From positions 1 to 38,056 of the forward strand of contig NZ_FNPV01000012.1 of assembly GCF_900107405.1 (NCBI RefSeq): a stretch of 38,056 nucleotides of DNA. The letters are read 5' to 3'. Positions 31,312 to 38,056 of the stretch are shown here, one piece after another; within the stretch, counting starts at the first letter, position 1; each line of letters starts with the position of its first letter. Both the position numbers and the translations under genes were made by a program. The notes under the pieces were generated by a model that saw only the letters and a program-made list of their open reading frames with translations, was not told the origin of the DNA and made no database searches. Source of the DNA: Tindallia californiensis. Its GTDB lineage: Bacteria > Bacillota > Clostridia > Peptostreptococcales > Tindalliaceae.

Positions 31312-32007
31312 ATGAGCAATTGTTTTTGTTTGGATTCCATTAAGAATCAAAAGACATCAGATTTTTGGGATGGAATTCCTGCCCAAGAAACGAAACTTAT
31401 TTTAGAAGAAATTTCCTGCGGGGCTAGGGTATATCCCTGTGGATGCTTTATCGAACATGAAGAAACCGAAGACAGTATGCTTTACTTAAAACACGGTCAG
31501 GTCACAGCGTTTATTTCCTTAGAAAACGGCAAAAATATTCCCCTCCGATTTATTCAAGCTGGAGAGATGTTTGGCCTGTCTTATCCTTCTCTCCTTACAG
31601 GTAGCCTCACTTTTCAAGTAAAGGAAGAAGCCTCTATTTATTTTTTACGTAAATCCTTATTGCTTGAAAAAATATCCCAGCACCCTCAGCTCCTGTCTAA
31701 TTATTTGTCTTTTGTCAATCAACGAACCGCCTTTCTGTTAAACAAAACCATCTTGTTTAGCATCCAGAGCAATCGCCAGCGCATCGCCTGTTTTTTTCTT
31801 AATGAGATCCGAAGTCAGAATACCTGCTCTTTCCAGATTAATCTTTCTAAAAGCTGTATGCTCGACTGCCTGGGCATGTCTCGCAGCTCCTTCTACCGAG
31901 AGCTTAACGCCTTGCAAAAGACCAAAGCCATTGAGTTGGTAGATAAAAACAAGTATCGCTGTTGCCCCCATCAATTAGAAGCCATTATGCAAGAAGAAGT
32001 GAATTAA
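31312..32007 (+). CDS. Cysteine-rich Crp/Fnr-family regulator
   Basis: A 231-residue protein with an N-terminal cyclic-nucleotide-binding-like beta barrel (FIQAGEMFGLSYPSLLTG resembles the RPGEIFG-type turn) and a C-terminal winged helix (LDCLGMSRSSFYRELNALQ is the recognition region). It has eleven cysteines, clustered as C4/C6, C36, C43/C45 and six more in the C-terminal half, including a CC pair near the end. Fnr-type proteins bind a [4Fe-4S] cluster through such residues, but the spacing differs from E. coli Fnr, so this could be an Fe-S, heme or metal sensor. ATG 31312 is chosen because AAAGGGG is 7 bases before it. It is divergent from, and so the likely regulator of, the nitrogenase-like cluster. 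Confidence 0.82.
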   Translation: MSNCFCLDSIKNQKTSDFWDGIPAQETKLILEEISCGARVYPCGCFIEHEETEDSMLYLKHGQVTAFISLENGKNIPLRFIQAGEMFGLSYPSLLTGSLTFQVKEEASIYFLRKSLLLEKISQHPQLLSNYLSFVNQRTAFLLNKTILFSIQSNRQRIACFFLNEIRSQNTCSFQINLSKSCMLDCLGMSRSSFYRELNALQKTKAIELVDKNKYRCCPHQLEAIMQEEVN

Positions 32008-32009
32008 AG

Positions 32010-32056
32010 CCAAAAAGACTAGCATTCCTGATGCAAACAGGAGCTAGTCTTTTTGG
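32010..32056 (+). terminator. Terminator after the Crp/Fnr-like gene
   Basis: CCAAAAAGACTAGC (32010-32023) pairs perfectly with GCTAGTCTTTTTGG (32043-32056), with an inner TCCTG/CAGGA stem. The 3' arm contains five T. It begins 2 bases after the stop. Confidence 0.8.
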
Positions 32057-32077
32057 TGTTCATCTCTTTCTTTTTAA

Positions 32078-32106
32078 TTGAATTTTCTTTGTTTCTTTGT
32101 TATAAT
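32078..32106 (+). promoter_or_regulatory. Promoter of the toxin-antitoxin operon
   Basis: TTGAAT, a 17-base spacer and a perfect TATAAT (32101-32106) lie 84 bases upstream of the antitoxin start. The 5' leader between them has no obvious structure. Confidence 0.8.
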
Positions 32107-32189
32107 AATTGTAAAGAAATAAAGATATGGGTATTGTTTTTATAAATTCTGCATATACGATAAGGAGATGAAATAGGGAGGTTAGAAAA

Positions 32190-32558
32190 ATGAACGCAAC
32201 TCTTATGGAGCGTGATGCTATGGATCGCAAAATAATCAGTGTTTCTAAGAAACGTCAGATTACGATACCTTTAAAATACTATAAACATCTTGGTCTTGAT
32301 AATGAAGTAGAATGTACCCTTGAAGACGGTGCTATTGTAATAAGACCTCTGAATAGAGATTCTGGTGAATTTTCAGTTGAAATTTTAAAAGACCTTATAT
32401 CTCAGGGCTACTCAGGTGATGAACTAGTAAAGAAATTTGAAGCTCAAAGCAAAAATATTAAAAAAGCTGTTACTCATATGCTTGAAGATGCAGATGCTAT
32501 CGCTGCTGGAGAAAAAGAATCTGAAAGTTTTGAAGACGTCTTTGACCCGGAGAACTAG
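32190..32558 (+). CDS. AbrB/SpoVT-domain antitoxin
   Basis: A 122-residue protein. The N-terminal part (about residues 13-55) is a swapped-hairpin AbrB domain: RKIISVSKKRQITIPLKYYKHLGL and then VECTLEDGAIVIRPL. The C-terminal 60 residues are acidic and helical, ending EDVFDPEN, and would wrap the toxin. Such proteins bind DNA as dimers, repress their own promoter and neutralise the toxin. ATG 32190 has GGGAGGTTAGAAAA upstream; an internal ATG at 32220 is possible but lacks such a site. The toxin gene starts 2 bases after the stop. Confidence 0.82.
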   Translation: MNATLMERDAMDRKIISVSKKRQITIPLKYYKHLGLDNEVECTLEDGAIVIRPLNRDSGEFSVEILKDLISQGYSGDELVKKFEAQSKNIKKAVTHMLEDADAIAAGEKESESFEDVFDPEN

Positions 32559-32560
32559 AT

Positions 32561-32851
32561 ATGTATAAGATACAATTCACTTCTCAAGCCGCACGCTATT
32601 TTAAAAAGCTAAAAGAAAAACCGCTAAAAGATACTTATAAAACAGCTTTACAAAAAATAAGCAAGGATCCCTATATTGGTCAGCCAAAGAGTGGCGATTT
32701 GTCTGGTATTTATGGATACGATGTAAGATATCAAGGTGCACACTATGAAATTGCCTACACCATCAATGAAGTAAACGGTAAAAAAGTAGTTGTACTTCTA
32801 GCTGGCACCCGTGAGAATTTTTATGAACAACTTAAGCGATATATTAAATAG
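32561..32851 (+). CDS. RelE/ParE-family toxin
   Basis: A 96-residue protein with the RelE/ParE fold pattern: YKIQFTSQAARYFKKLKEKPLKDTY (first strand and helix), then DPYIGQPKSGDLSGIYGYDVRYQGAHYEIAYTI, with the alternating strands and basic residues of the family, and the C-terminal LLAGTRENFYEQLKR. Members cleave ribosome-bound mRNA (RelE) or inhibit gyrase (ParE); the subfamily cannot be decided here. The ATG follows GGAGAACTAGAT. It is cotranscribed with the antitoxin, followed at once by a terminator. Confidence 0.82.
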   Translation: MYKIQFTSQAARYFKKLKEKPLKDTYKTALQKISKDPYIGQPKSGDLSGIYGYDVRYQGAHYEIAYTINEVNGKKVVVLLAGTRENFYEQLKRYIK

Positions 32852-32877
32852 CTCTCAATTAGTGAGGGCTATTTTTT
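32849..32877 (+). terminator. Terminator of the toxin-antitoxin operon
   Basis: TAGCTCTCA (including the toxin stop codon) pairs with TGAGGGCTA and is followed by six T. One G-U pair; loop of five bases. Confidence 0.8.
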
Positions 32878-32901
32878 ATTACCAATGTTCTTCAAGGTGT
32901 A
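32877..32901. repeat. Direct repeat flanking the Abi module, left copy
   Basis: A 25-base segment with 20 identities to 33973-33997, in the same orientation, ending in the shared TTCAAGGTGTA. The two copies bracket the Abi gene and its RNA, which suggests an insertion event. Confidence 0.45.
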
Positions 32902-32910
32902 AAAAGACAT

Positions 32911-32936
32911 AAAAAAACTCCCGATTATCCGAGAGT
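32911..32936 (-). terminator. Terminator of the Abi gene
   Basis: On the minus strand ACTCTCG, loop GATAAT and CGGGAGT (one G-U) are followed by seven T. It ends the Abi transcript six bases after the stop codon. Confidence 0.8.
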
Positions 32937-32941
32937 ACTTG

Positions 32942-33823
32942 CTAAGAGGTTCTAAGTATTTCTATCCACTTTTCAGGGAATCCCATTAAATTTGTATCTA
33001 CCATGTCATAGGATTCTATAAGAGCTTCAAGATTTGTAACAAATCCGTTCCATTCAGAAGAATCTCTTATTAATTTTTTTATTATATACAAAACAGAAAA
33101 CACTTGATCATTTCTAATGCCTTTTTGCAAATCCTTCTTGTGCAAAATCGGTTTTATTGTAAGTTTTTTATTATATATTCGGCCATGATGAGCACATTTA
33201 CTTCTAAAGGTTGAGAGGGCATAAAGCCAACTTTTAACATACCTATGGGGTAAGTTATAATAGGTTTTTGAAATGGTGCTTTTATCTTCGTTTTTTAAGT
33301 TAGAATAAATTCTAGAAACTAATCCAAAAGATGCTACTTCAATCGCAACCCATATTGGGAAAACACCTTCATACTTATCTTTATGGTGCTTAACAAAGAT
33401 CTCATCACTCCGATCAATTTCATTTAAAAGCTTGTCCACAGTATCTTTATGAACACTTTCGTCCAAGAAATTATCAGAATTTAAGTAGCCAGTTGCTTCG
33501 TACTCATGAGCTAAAGTATATGCAATCTGAGTTCTAAAGGCAATCTCAATAGATTCTAAAGTACCCGCAACTAAATTTCTGAATTTTTTATCGAACTCAT
33601 ATAATGCATAAATATTTTCTATTGATACTCCATCTTTAAATTTATTGCTCTGTTTGCAGTGTAGCGTATAAGCACTCAGGCGATAGTAGCTGATTTTGCT
33701 TAGTATGTCTTCTGCAGTAGCTCTATCCTCTATGGTAAGACCTCGAGCCATCAAAATTTCTACTTGCTCGGAAAAAGTAGTTGGCTTTTTAATCCTCACA
33801 TCCTCATTTTGGTTGGAATCCAT
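32942..33823 (-). CDS. Abi_2 family (AbiF/AbiD-like) abortive-infection protein
   Basis: A 293-residue protein of the Abi_2 family. Typical motifs: the N-terminal FSEQVEILMARGL, LSKISYYRLSAYTL (42-54), FRTQIAYTLAHEYEATGYL (96-114) and the C-terminal FRSKCAHHGRIYN (206-218). The last contains R207-x4-H212, the RxxxxH catalytic motif of HEPN ribonuclease domains, so RNA cleavage during phage infection is plausible. ATG 33823 follows AAGGAGAACATACG. The gene has its own promoter and a compact terminator-like hairpin directly upstream, matching a toxin with an RNA partner. It is flanked by imperfect direct repeats and neighbours a toxin-antitoxin pair, so it is likely part of mobile defence DNA. 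Confidence 0.85.
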   Translation of the reverse strand: MDSNQNEDVRIKKPTTFSEQVEILMARGLTIEDRATAEDILSKISYYRLSAYTLHCKQSNKFKDGVSIENIYALYEFDKKFRNLVAGTLESIEIAFRTQIAYTLAHEYEATGYLNSDNFLDESVHKDTVDKLLNEIDRSDEIFVKHHKDKYEGVFPIWVAIEVASFGLVSRIYSNLKNEDKSTISKTYYNLPHRYVKSWLYALSTFRSKCAHHGRIYNKKLTIKPILHKKDLQKGIRNDQVFSVLYIIKKLIRDSSEWNGFVTNLEALIESYDMVDTNLMGFPEKWIEILRTS

Positions 33824-33839
33824 CGTATGTTCTCCTTAA

Positions 33840-33892
33840 ATAAAAACGACCCGCCTTGGTACGCTTTAGTAAGAGGCGTGGCGGGTACTGTT
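33840..33892 (-). ncRNA. Hairpin RNA upstream of the Abi gene (abiF-RNA candidate)
   Basis: The minus strand has ACCCGCC and GGCGGGT (33849-33855 / 33880-33886) as an outer 7-bp stem, ACGC/GCGT as an inner stem, an 11-base or so loop, and then CGTTTTTATTT. A promoter placed to start transcription near 33892 would give an RNA of about 50 nt ending at this T tract. This fits the abiF RNA class that is known upstream of Abi_2 genes, and could serve as an antitoxin or attenuator. The class match is from memory of the genomic setting, not from a covariance search. Confidence 0.6.
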
Positions 33893-33898
33893 GCTATT

Positions 33899-33927
33899 AC
33901 ACTACACCAGATAGTAGCTGCTGTCAA
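33899..33927 (-). promoter_or_regulatory. Promoter of the Abi RNA and gene
   Basis: On the minus strand a perfect TTGACA (33922-33927), a 17-base spacer and TAGTGT (33899-33904). Initiation would fall about six bases before the hairpin RNA. Confidence 0.75.
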
Positions 33928-33972
33928 TTAGAAATTATTTATTTTTTACTTTAAAACGCCCTTAAAACCCAC

Positions 33973-33997
33973 TATTATCCAGGCTTTTCAAGGTGTA
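33973..33997. repeat. Direct repeat flanking the Abi module, right copy
   Basis: Partner of 32877-32901 (20 of 25 bases identical). The two copies are about 1.1 kb apart and enclose the Abi gene, its RNA, promoter and terminator and nothing else. Confidence 0.45.
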
Positions 33998-34022
33998 TCG
34001 ATAGTATTAACGATTGTTATGC

Positions 34023-34097
34023 CAAGGCTCAGAAGGCTCAAGGCTCAGTGGGGACGGAGGCAACTCGTCCAGGGAGCAACTCGTCCTTCGGGTATTG
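34023..34097. repeat. Interspersed GGGGACGG element, copy 2, with short tandem repeats
   Basis: Three short AAGGCTCA-type repeats (34023-34048) lead into CAGTGGGGACGG and CAACTCGTCC, followed by a second CAACTCGTCC. GGACG/CGTCC can pair. CAGTGGGGACGG-CAACTC recurs at 10121, and GGCTCAGTGGGGA recurs in the terminator at 37592. Confidence 0.5.
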
Positions 34098-34098
34098 C

Positions 34099-34290
34099 CT
34101 TATGAATCACCACGTCCACTTATTAATCCACGATCTTTACCAACACAGCTTCCCGAGCCAACCAGTGGAATCCCTTTAACCGTCTGAGGACTGGTTTCAA
34201 GGGCGCACTTTCCCTTTACGCCATGACAACGGACGGTTACAATCCACTTTCTGGTTGTCCGGAAGTGAACTGACGTATTTGATTGTACGT
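34099..34290 (-). pseudogene. Possible gene remnant, unidentified
   Basis: The minus strand has an open stretch of about 63 codons with no start or ribosome binding site, ending in TAA at 34099 and including KGIPLVGSGSCVGKDRGL near its end. A second frame across the same bases is open for about 35 codons from an ATG and then stops. I do not recognise either. With the adjoining repeat and no intact gene, this 450-base stretch (33998-34451) looks like decayed DNA. Confidence 0.3.
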
Positions 34291-34352
34291 TTTACCATTG
34301 GCATGTCCCTTATCTTTTTTGTTCAAAAAAGGTGCTCACTCATTTCTTCTTA

Positions 34353-34381
34353 TTGTAAGACAAGTTTTCAAATGATAGAAT
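34353..34381 (+). promoter_or_regulatory. Promoter of the lipoprotein pair
   Basis: TTGTAA, a 17-base spacer and TAGAAT (34376-34381), 70 bases upstream of the lipoprotein ATG. A GGACA/TGTCC inverted repeat lies in the leader near 34422-34441. Confidence 0.6.
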
Positions 34382-34451
34382 ACCTAAGGAAAGAGCTATT
34401 AAAGCAAGGGAAGGGGGAGTGGGACAGCCTAAGGATTGTCCTGCGAAAAAA

Positions 34452-36158
34452 ATGAATAGCAAAATAGTTATAGGTCTATTAATCTGTTTTTCAGTGTTTT
34501 TTATTTCTGGTTGTGATAAAGAAATATCAACGGATGCGCCGGGTAATAGTCAATATTCTCAGGAAGAATTGTCTGATTTGCCTGAAAATCCAATATCCGA
34601 TTCTGGTTATAGTTATCTTGATTTGGATATGGGCCATGTTGTGATTGTGGATGAAGCTTTTGAAATGGCTCAGGATCTGGAAGAAAACTTAAAGAATCCA
34701 GATTTTTCATGGGAAGTGTTTGTAGCTTCCTTTGGGTTTAGAGAATTAAAGCCATTGTCCAGTGGGGCGATAATAACAGAAAATGTTGAAATGGGAGTGG
34801 ATCAAGTCCCTGTTTTTACAGGTATTATTTTTGAAGATGTAGATGGAAATGTTTATGGGGTGAGAAACAACTTTGAAGAAGTAAGGCTTTTTTCGCTACC
34901 CTCTTTTGCTAAAAATGATGTCGATACGTTAATTGCATTTTCAGACCTTGTCGATACAGGAGATACAGCCTTGTTGGAAGAATTTTATGAATTGATACGG
35001 TATTATCATTACGCAAACATGTCACAAACGGCAAAAAACATTTCATCAATAAATGATTCTTCCGTAGCCGTAGGCTTTTATCTGGAAAAAGATCGTAACG
35101 CACCATATCGATTAGGAATGCCTGAAGAAATAATGAGTCCCATCATTGTTTTTCATGATTTAGAAGAAAAAATGTCATTTTCGCTTCGTTTTAGTGCACA
35201 CTTTGGAAAGTATATCAACACTTATTATGCGGACCGAGGAAAAGAGCGCTATGAAAACCATGTGAGATTTCAACCAGGAGAACTAGACTTTAAGAAACAT
35301 CTTCTTGAGATGGGATTTGTATTAGATCCATATGCGCCTGTATATCCTGACCCGATTGTGCGAAAATGGGATGATGCTGGAGCGGAGGATGAAAGTGTTT
35401 ACTACGTATATGATGAAGAAACGGATATATTTCATTTAACGGACCTAGCCTTTGAAAAAGCTGAAAAATTAAGCTGGGAACAATTTTCCAAAGATGTCCC
35501 TCGAGAACTGTTTTTAGCAGCAGCAGGCATCGAGGCATTTTCTGGAAGGACATCTCTGAACTTCACTTTAAGTTTCTCTGGATATCGAGATTCACATGAA
35601 TATGATTTCTTGTGGCGTCCAACGAAGATCAATTATTTTGATGAAGATGGGAATCCTTATCTGTTGATCTTGGATCCTGATCAATTCCGACAGATAGAAT
35701 TGCCACGTGCTTATAATGATGACGAGTATATTGGAAAGTTGTTTCAAATGTTGGTAGATTCTCCGCAGGGTGCGCCACATGTGATGGAGGAGCTATACGA
35801 GTATCGTCAAATGAAACATCTCATTCAGGATAAACTGGAACACTCGATGGATCAACGATTTCGTTACCTTGAACCCGGGTATCCGCCAGTTCTTGAACAT
35901 GGTTTTATAGATCGATTCATCAATCACGATGGTGAAGAGTCAATTCGATTAGTGCTTGACCGTGGCCTTGGAGTTGTTTCTCGCCGGGACGCCCGTGGAT
36001 TAGGTTCAGGTGGCGGTAGTCCATGCACAAGTATACGACCTTTAGACTTGGAGCGTTATGATATTATCTCTCCGGTATATTCCATAGACAGCAATGGCAA
36101 AATCTATGTTCTTTATACTATGAATGAAGATGGAGCATTAGTACGCATTGAGGAATGA
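34452..36158 (+). CDS. Unknown lipoprotein
   Basis: A 568-residue protein with a signal peptide MNSKIVIGLLICFSVFF and lipobox ISGC (Cys near residue 21), so it is anchored outside the membrane. The mature part is acidic and rich in Asp, Glu and Tyr with no further helices. It contains two partly similar halves: each has a 'YxYxD...V..AFExA..L' type segment (LDMGHVVIVDEAFEMAQDL near 55 and EETDIFHLTDLAFEKAEKL near 330) followed by W-(E/Q)-x-F, suggesting an internal duplication. I do not recognise the family. ATG 34452 gives a clean signal peptide but lacks a good ribosome binding site; an in-frame GTG at 34419 follows an AG-rich stretch and is the alternative. A second lipoprotein gene follows after 98 bases. 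Confidence 0.75.
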   Translation: MNSKIVIGLLICFSVFFISGCDKEISTDAPGNSQYSQEELSDLPENPISDSGYSYLDLDMGHVVIVDEAFEMAQDLEENLKNPDFSWEVFVASFGFRELKPLSSGAIITENVEMGVDQVPVFTGIIFEDVDGNVYGVRNNFEEVRLFSLPSFAKNDVDTLIAFSDLVDTGDTALLEEFYELIRYYHYANMSQTAKNISSINDSSVAVGFYLEKDRNAPYRLGMPEEIMSPIIVFHDLEEKMSFSLRFSAHFGKYINTYYADRGKERYENHVRFQPGELDFKKHLLEMGFVLDPYAPVYPDPIVRKWDDAGAEDESVYYVYDEETDIFHLTDLAFEKAEKLSWEQFSKDVPRELFLAAAGIEAFSGRTSLNFTLSFSGYRDSHEYDFLWRPTKINYFDEDGNPYLLILDPDQFRQIELPRAYNDDEYIGKLFQMLVDSPQGAPHVMEELYEYRQMKHLIQDKLEHSMDQRFRYLEPGYPPVLEHGFIDRFINHDGEESIRLVLDRGLGVVSRRDARGLGSGGGSPCTSIRPLDLERYDIISPVYSIDSNGKIYVLYTMNEDGALVRIEE

Positions 36159-36256
36159 TGACTTCACCGTTGAGAAAAAAGCTTAATGTGGTTAATCAAG
36201 TGAGTAAAGAATCATCTTAAAACAAGGGAGGGAATGCAAAGCCATTATTACTAGCG

Positions 36257-37585
36257 ATGGTATTTGCAACAATAATGAAAAAAAGCACCTTAAGAATGCT
36301 TTATCGTTTTTTTCTATATGCCAGTCTCATGGCAAGTCTTGTGTTAATGGCTTGTGGATCAGGTGCCGGTGCATCTCAAACACCACAGGAATTTATTGAA
36401 TCCTTGGAAAGGGTTATACAACAAGGAGATGCACAACAACTGGAGAAAATGATGATGGCGGAAAATCATCGGATAGAGTTGGATGAACATCGTCTACAAC
36501 CGCTTTTGGATTATTTTGATGCTTATCCGGAGCAATGGGAATCAGTAAAAGCATCACTGAATCGTCAGGCAGATCGCCTTGAAGAAGCCGACTCTCAGAG
36601 GTTGCAAGAATCGATGGTGACGCCTTTAAAACTAGTGGAGCGGGAAGAACCGGTTTCTGGAATGCGGTATGCCGTCATCCCGCTGGATTATAACCTGTAT
36701 GTAAAGGGAGACATTCCCGGAACGATCTTTTTTATGAATAAAGAAGAGGTGTCCTTAAACGATAAAGAAAGCGTTCGACATTCTTTCCACGAGATGCTTC
36801 CCGGCAGGCATCGACTGGAAGCTGTTTATTCAGGTGAATACATTGATTTGAGAACGGAGAAGGAGGTAGACCTTTTTTTACCAGATGACCAGTTTACTAG
36901 TATTGAAGTATCCTTTGACCCAGAGCCTTCGTTTATATACCTTAGATCTAATGTGGGAGAGGCTGAACTATACATTAATGACGAAAACACAGGAGTGCTC
37001 ATTAAAGACATTGATAAATTCGGACCATACTTCCCGGATGGTTCTCTTTATGCCAGTGCCGGAGTGGAATATCCTTGGGGACTTATGAAAAGCCAGTCAA
37101 TACCGCTGGAGGATCAAGTGGTACTGTCCTTCGAAGTGGAACCTTTTGATGAATCGGTGAAGCAAAGTTTAATGGAAACGCTGGCAGATTTTCGAAAAAA
37201 CACATGGGAAGCAGTGCAAACAGGGAATGATGATTTGTTGGAAGGAACCTCTGATCATGTGCATTATATGATTCGAGAAATTAGAAAAGAGTTAGAAGAA
37301 ACCAACCAGATCTTTACCGCTACTCTAGAAAAAATGGTTTTCGATTGGAATAGCCTTCAGTTAATCAAAAAAGATACAGGCGAGTTACAGGTTTCTATTA
37401 TTGCACGGGATTATTTTTATGGAGCATTGCACCCTGTCGACGAAACGTCGCCTTCGATGCGCATGGAGCAAAGCAACCGCTTATATATTTTATCCTATCC
37501 ATCAGAAGAGCAACAATGGTTTCTAGAAGATATGGATGTGACTAGCAGCATAGGAACAGTAAATACAAGTGAGTGGGAGTTTTAA
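36257..37585 (+). CDS. TcaA/YvbJ-like lipoprotein
   Basis: A 442-residue protein. Signal peptide with lipobox LMAC (Cys about 33), an alpha-helical N-terminal domain (PQEFIESLERVIQQGDAQQLEKMM), then two beta domains and a C-terminal alpha/beta domain (SVKQSLMETLADFRKNTWEAVQTGNDDLL). GEAELYINDENTGVLIKDI followed by FGPYFPDGSLYASA is the repeat type seen in TcaA/YvbJ envelope proteins, but the N-terminal zinc ribbon and membrane helix of that family are replaced by a lipobox. An envelope role is inferred. ATG 36257 lacks a close ribosome binding site (GGGAGGG is about 23 bases upstream); ATG 36275 is an alternative. It ends at a strong hairpin. Confidence 0.72.
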   Translation: MVFATIMKKSTLRMLYRFFLYASLMASLVLMACGSGAGASQTPQEFIESLERVIQQGDAQQLEKMMMAENHRIELDEHRLQPLLDYFDAYPEQWESVKASLNRQADRLEEADSQRLQESMVTPLKLVEREEPVSGMRYAVIPLDYNLYVKGDIPGTIFFMNKEEVSLNDKESVRHSFHEMLPGRHRLEAVYSGEYIDLRTEKEVDLFLPDDQFTSIEVSFDPEPSFIYLRSNVGEAELYINDENTGVLIKDIDKFGPYFPDGSLYASAGVEYPWGLMKSQSIPLEDQVVLSFEVEPFDESVKQSLMETLADFRKNTWEAVQTGNDDLLEGTSDHVHYMIREIRKELEETNQIFTATLEKMVFDWNSLQLIKKDTGELQVSIIARDYFYGALHPVDETSPSMRMEQSNRLYILSYPSEEQQWFLEDMDVTSSIGTVNTSEWEF

Positions 37586-37591
37586 TTGTCG

Positions 37592-37639
37592 GAGGCTCAG
37601 TGGGGAGTGCGCTTTCACAGCACACTCCCACTGAGCCTC
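37592..37639. terminator. Long hairpin between convergent genes
   Basis: GAGGCTCAGTGG and GAGTG (37592-37609) pair with CACTC and CCACTGAGCCTC (37623-37639) with one bulged G, a 17-bp stem. The arm shares GGCTCAGTGGGGA with the interspersed element at 34044. The T tract is poor in both directions. Confidence 0.65.
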
Positions 37640-37648
37640 TGTTCTTGG

Positions 37649-38056
37649 TTACTTCATGCCAATGGAGACGTACTTAATCTCCAGAAAGCTTTCAATCCCG
37701 AAATGTCCTCCTTCTCTTCCAAGGCCACTTTCCTTAAAGCCTCCAAAAGGTGCCTGCACCGTTGCCGGACCGCCATCATTAAGGCCTACAATGCCATACT
37801 CCAATTTTTCAGAAACCCGAATACCTCTGCTGAGTGATTCGGTGAAAACGTAGGAAGCAAGGCCAAAACGTGATTTATTTGCCAGTTCCAGAGCCTCCTC
37901 TTCCGTTGAAAAGCGTTGAATTGGCAGCACAGGACCAAAGGTTTCCTCCTTCATAATTCTCATGTCCTCTGTTATATCCACGAGAACGGTGGGCTTATAA
38001 TAGTAGCCTGCCTGATCATGATTGCCTTTATGAAACCCTTCTCCACCGGTTATAAG
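37649..38056 (-). CDS. Aldehyde dehydrogenase (succinate-semialdehyde type), C-terminal part
   Basis: The frame runs open to the window edge; 135 residues of the C-terminal region are visible. They contain GYYYKPTVLVDI, EETFGPVLPIQRF (the conserved EEiFGPVlpv motif), NKSRFGLASYVFT, and APFGGFKESGLGREGG near the end, all hallmark stretches of NAD(P)-dependent aldehyde dehydrogenases. IxxEKLEYGIVGLNDGGPATVQAPFGG resembles the GabD (succinate-semialdehyde dehydrogenase) subgroup. The catalytic cysteine and NAD site lie beyond the window. It is convergent with the lipoprotein genes. Confidence 0.85.
   Translation of the reverse strand, partial: LITGGEGFHKGNHDQAGYYYKPTVLVDITEDMRIMKEETFGPVLPIQRFSTEEEALELANKSRFGLASYVFTESLSRGIRVSEKLEYGIVGLNDGGPATVQAPFGGFKESGLGREGGHFGIESFLEIKYVSIGMK

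Noticed and set aside
34202-34209. GTGCGCCC on the minus strand as the 5' end of a group II intron
   Set aside because: The bases match a common intron start, but no domain V hairpin, reverse transcriptase or intron-like continuation is seen in the window.
34255-34455. Plus-strand 66-codon frame before the lipoprotein
   Set aside because: It has no ribosome binding site, crosses the promoter and overlaps the lipoprotein start.

Overview
The window looks like a chromosomal segment of an anaerobic, low-to-medium GC Firmicute of the class Clostridia, possibly an alkaliphilic or salt-tolerant amino-acid fermenter. The grounds are lipoproteins with Gram-positive-style signal peptides, strong AGGAGG ribosome binding sites, an NhaC sodium/proton antiporter, abundant uptake genes, oxygen-sensitive Fe-S enzymes and no respiratory genes. 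The genus cannot be fixed from the sequence alone. No rRNA, tRNA, CRISPR array or intact insertion sequence was seen.

Layout. 1-2294: the 3' end of a large unknown protein and a two-helix membrane protein. 2400-6824: nhaC, an M20 amidohydrolase and a YfcC-type carrier, preceded by a near-perfect sigma-54 promoter. 6821-9941: a cobalamin-riboswitch-controlled ABC importer (btuFCD type). 10000-10190: a decayed GGDEF fragment and an interspersed repeat. 10230-15243: a pyrimidine-use region (PreA-like oxidoreductase, LacI regulator, cytosine deaminase, cytosine permease) with two LacI-type palindromes upstream of the permease. 15388-19531: two cyclic-di-GMP proteins, one PAS-GGDEF-HD-GYP and one dCACHE-GGDEF that carries the amino-acid-binding dCACHE motif. 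19796-20701: an EamA exporter.

20847-31202, on the minus strand, is the most interesting part. It is a ten-gene cluster with a FecCD-type ABC importer, two paralogous lipoprotein binding proteins, a NifH-like Fe protein, two nitrogenase-component-1-like subunits, a HypB/UreG-type GTPase with CxxC motifs, an ABC ATPase with no permease of its own, and a binding-protein-fold protein with no signal peptide. No nitrogenase cofactor-assembly genes accompany it. A cysteine-rich Crp/Fnr regulator is divergently transcribed from a shared promoter region containing a Fur-like palindrome. I read this as an uncharacterised nitrogenase-like reductase coupled to uptake of a metal complex, metallophore or tetrapyrrole; the substrate is not known.

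32000-34000 holds two small defence or addiction modules: an AbrB/RelE-ParE toxin-antitoxin pair and an Abi_2 (AbiF/AbiD-like) gene preceded by its own promoter and a compact hairpin RNA, flanked by imperfect direct repeats. 34000-38056 holds an interspersed repeat, two unknown lipoproteins (the second TcaA-like) and the C-terminal part of an aldehyde dehydrogenase cut by the window edge.
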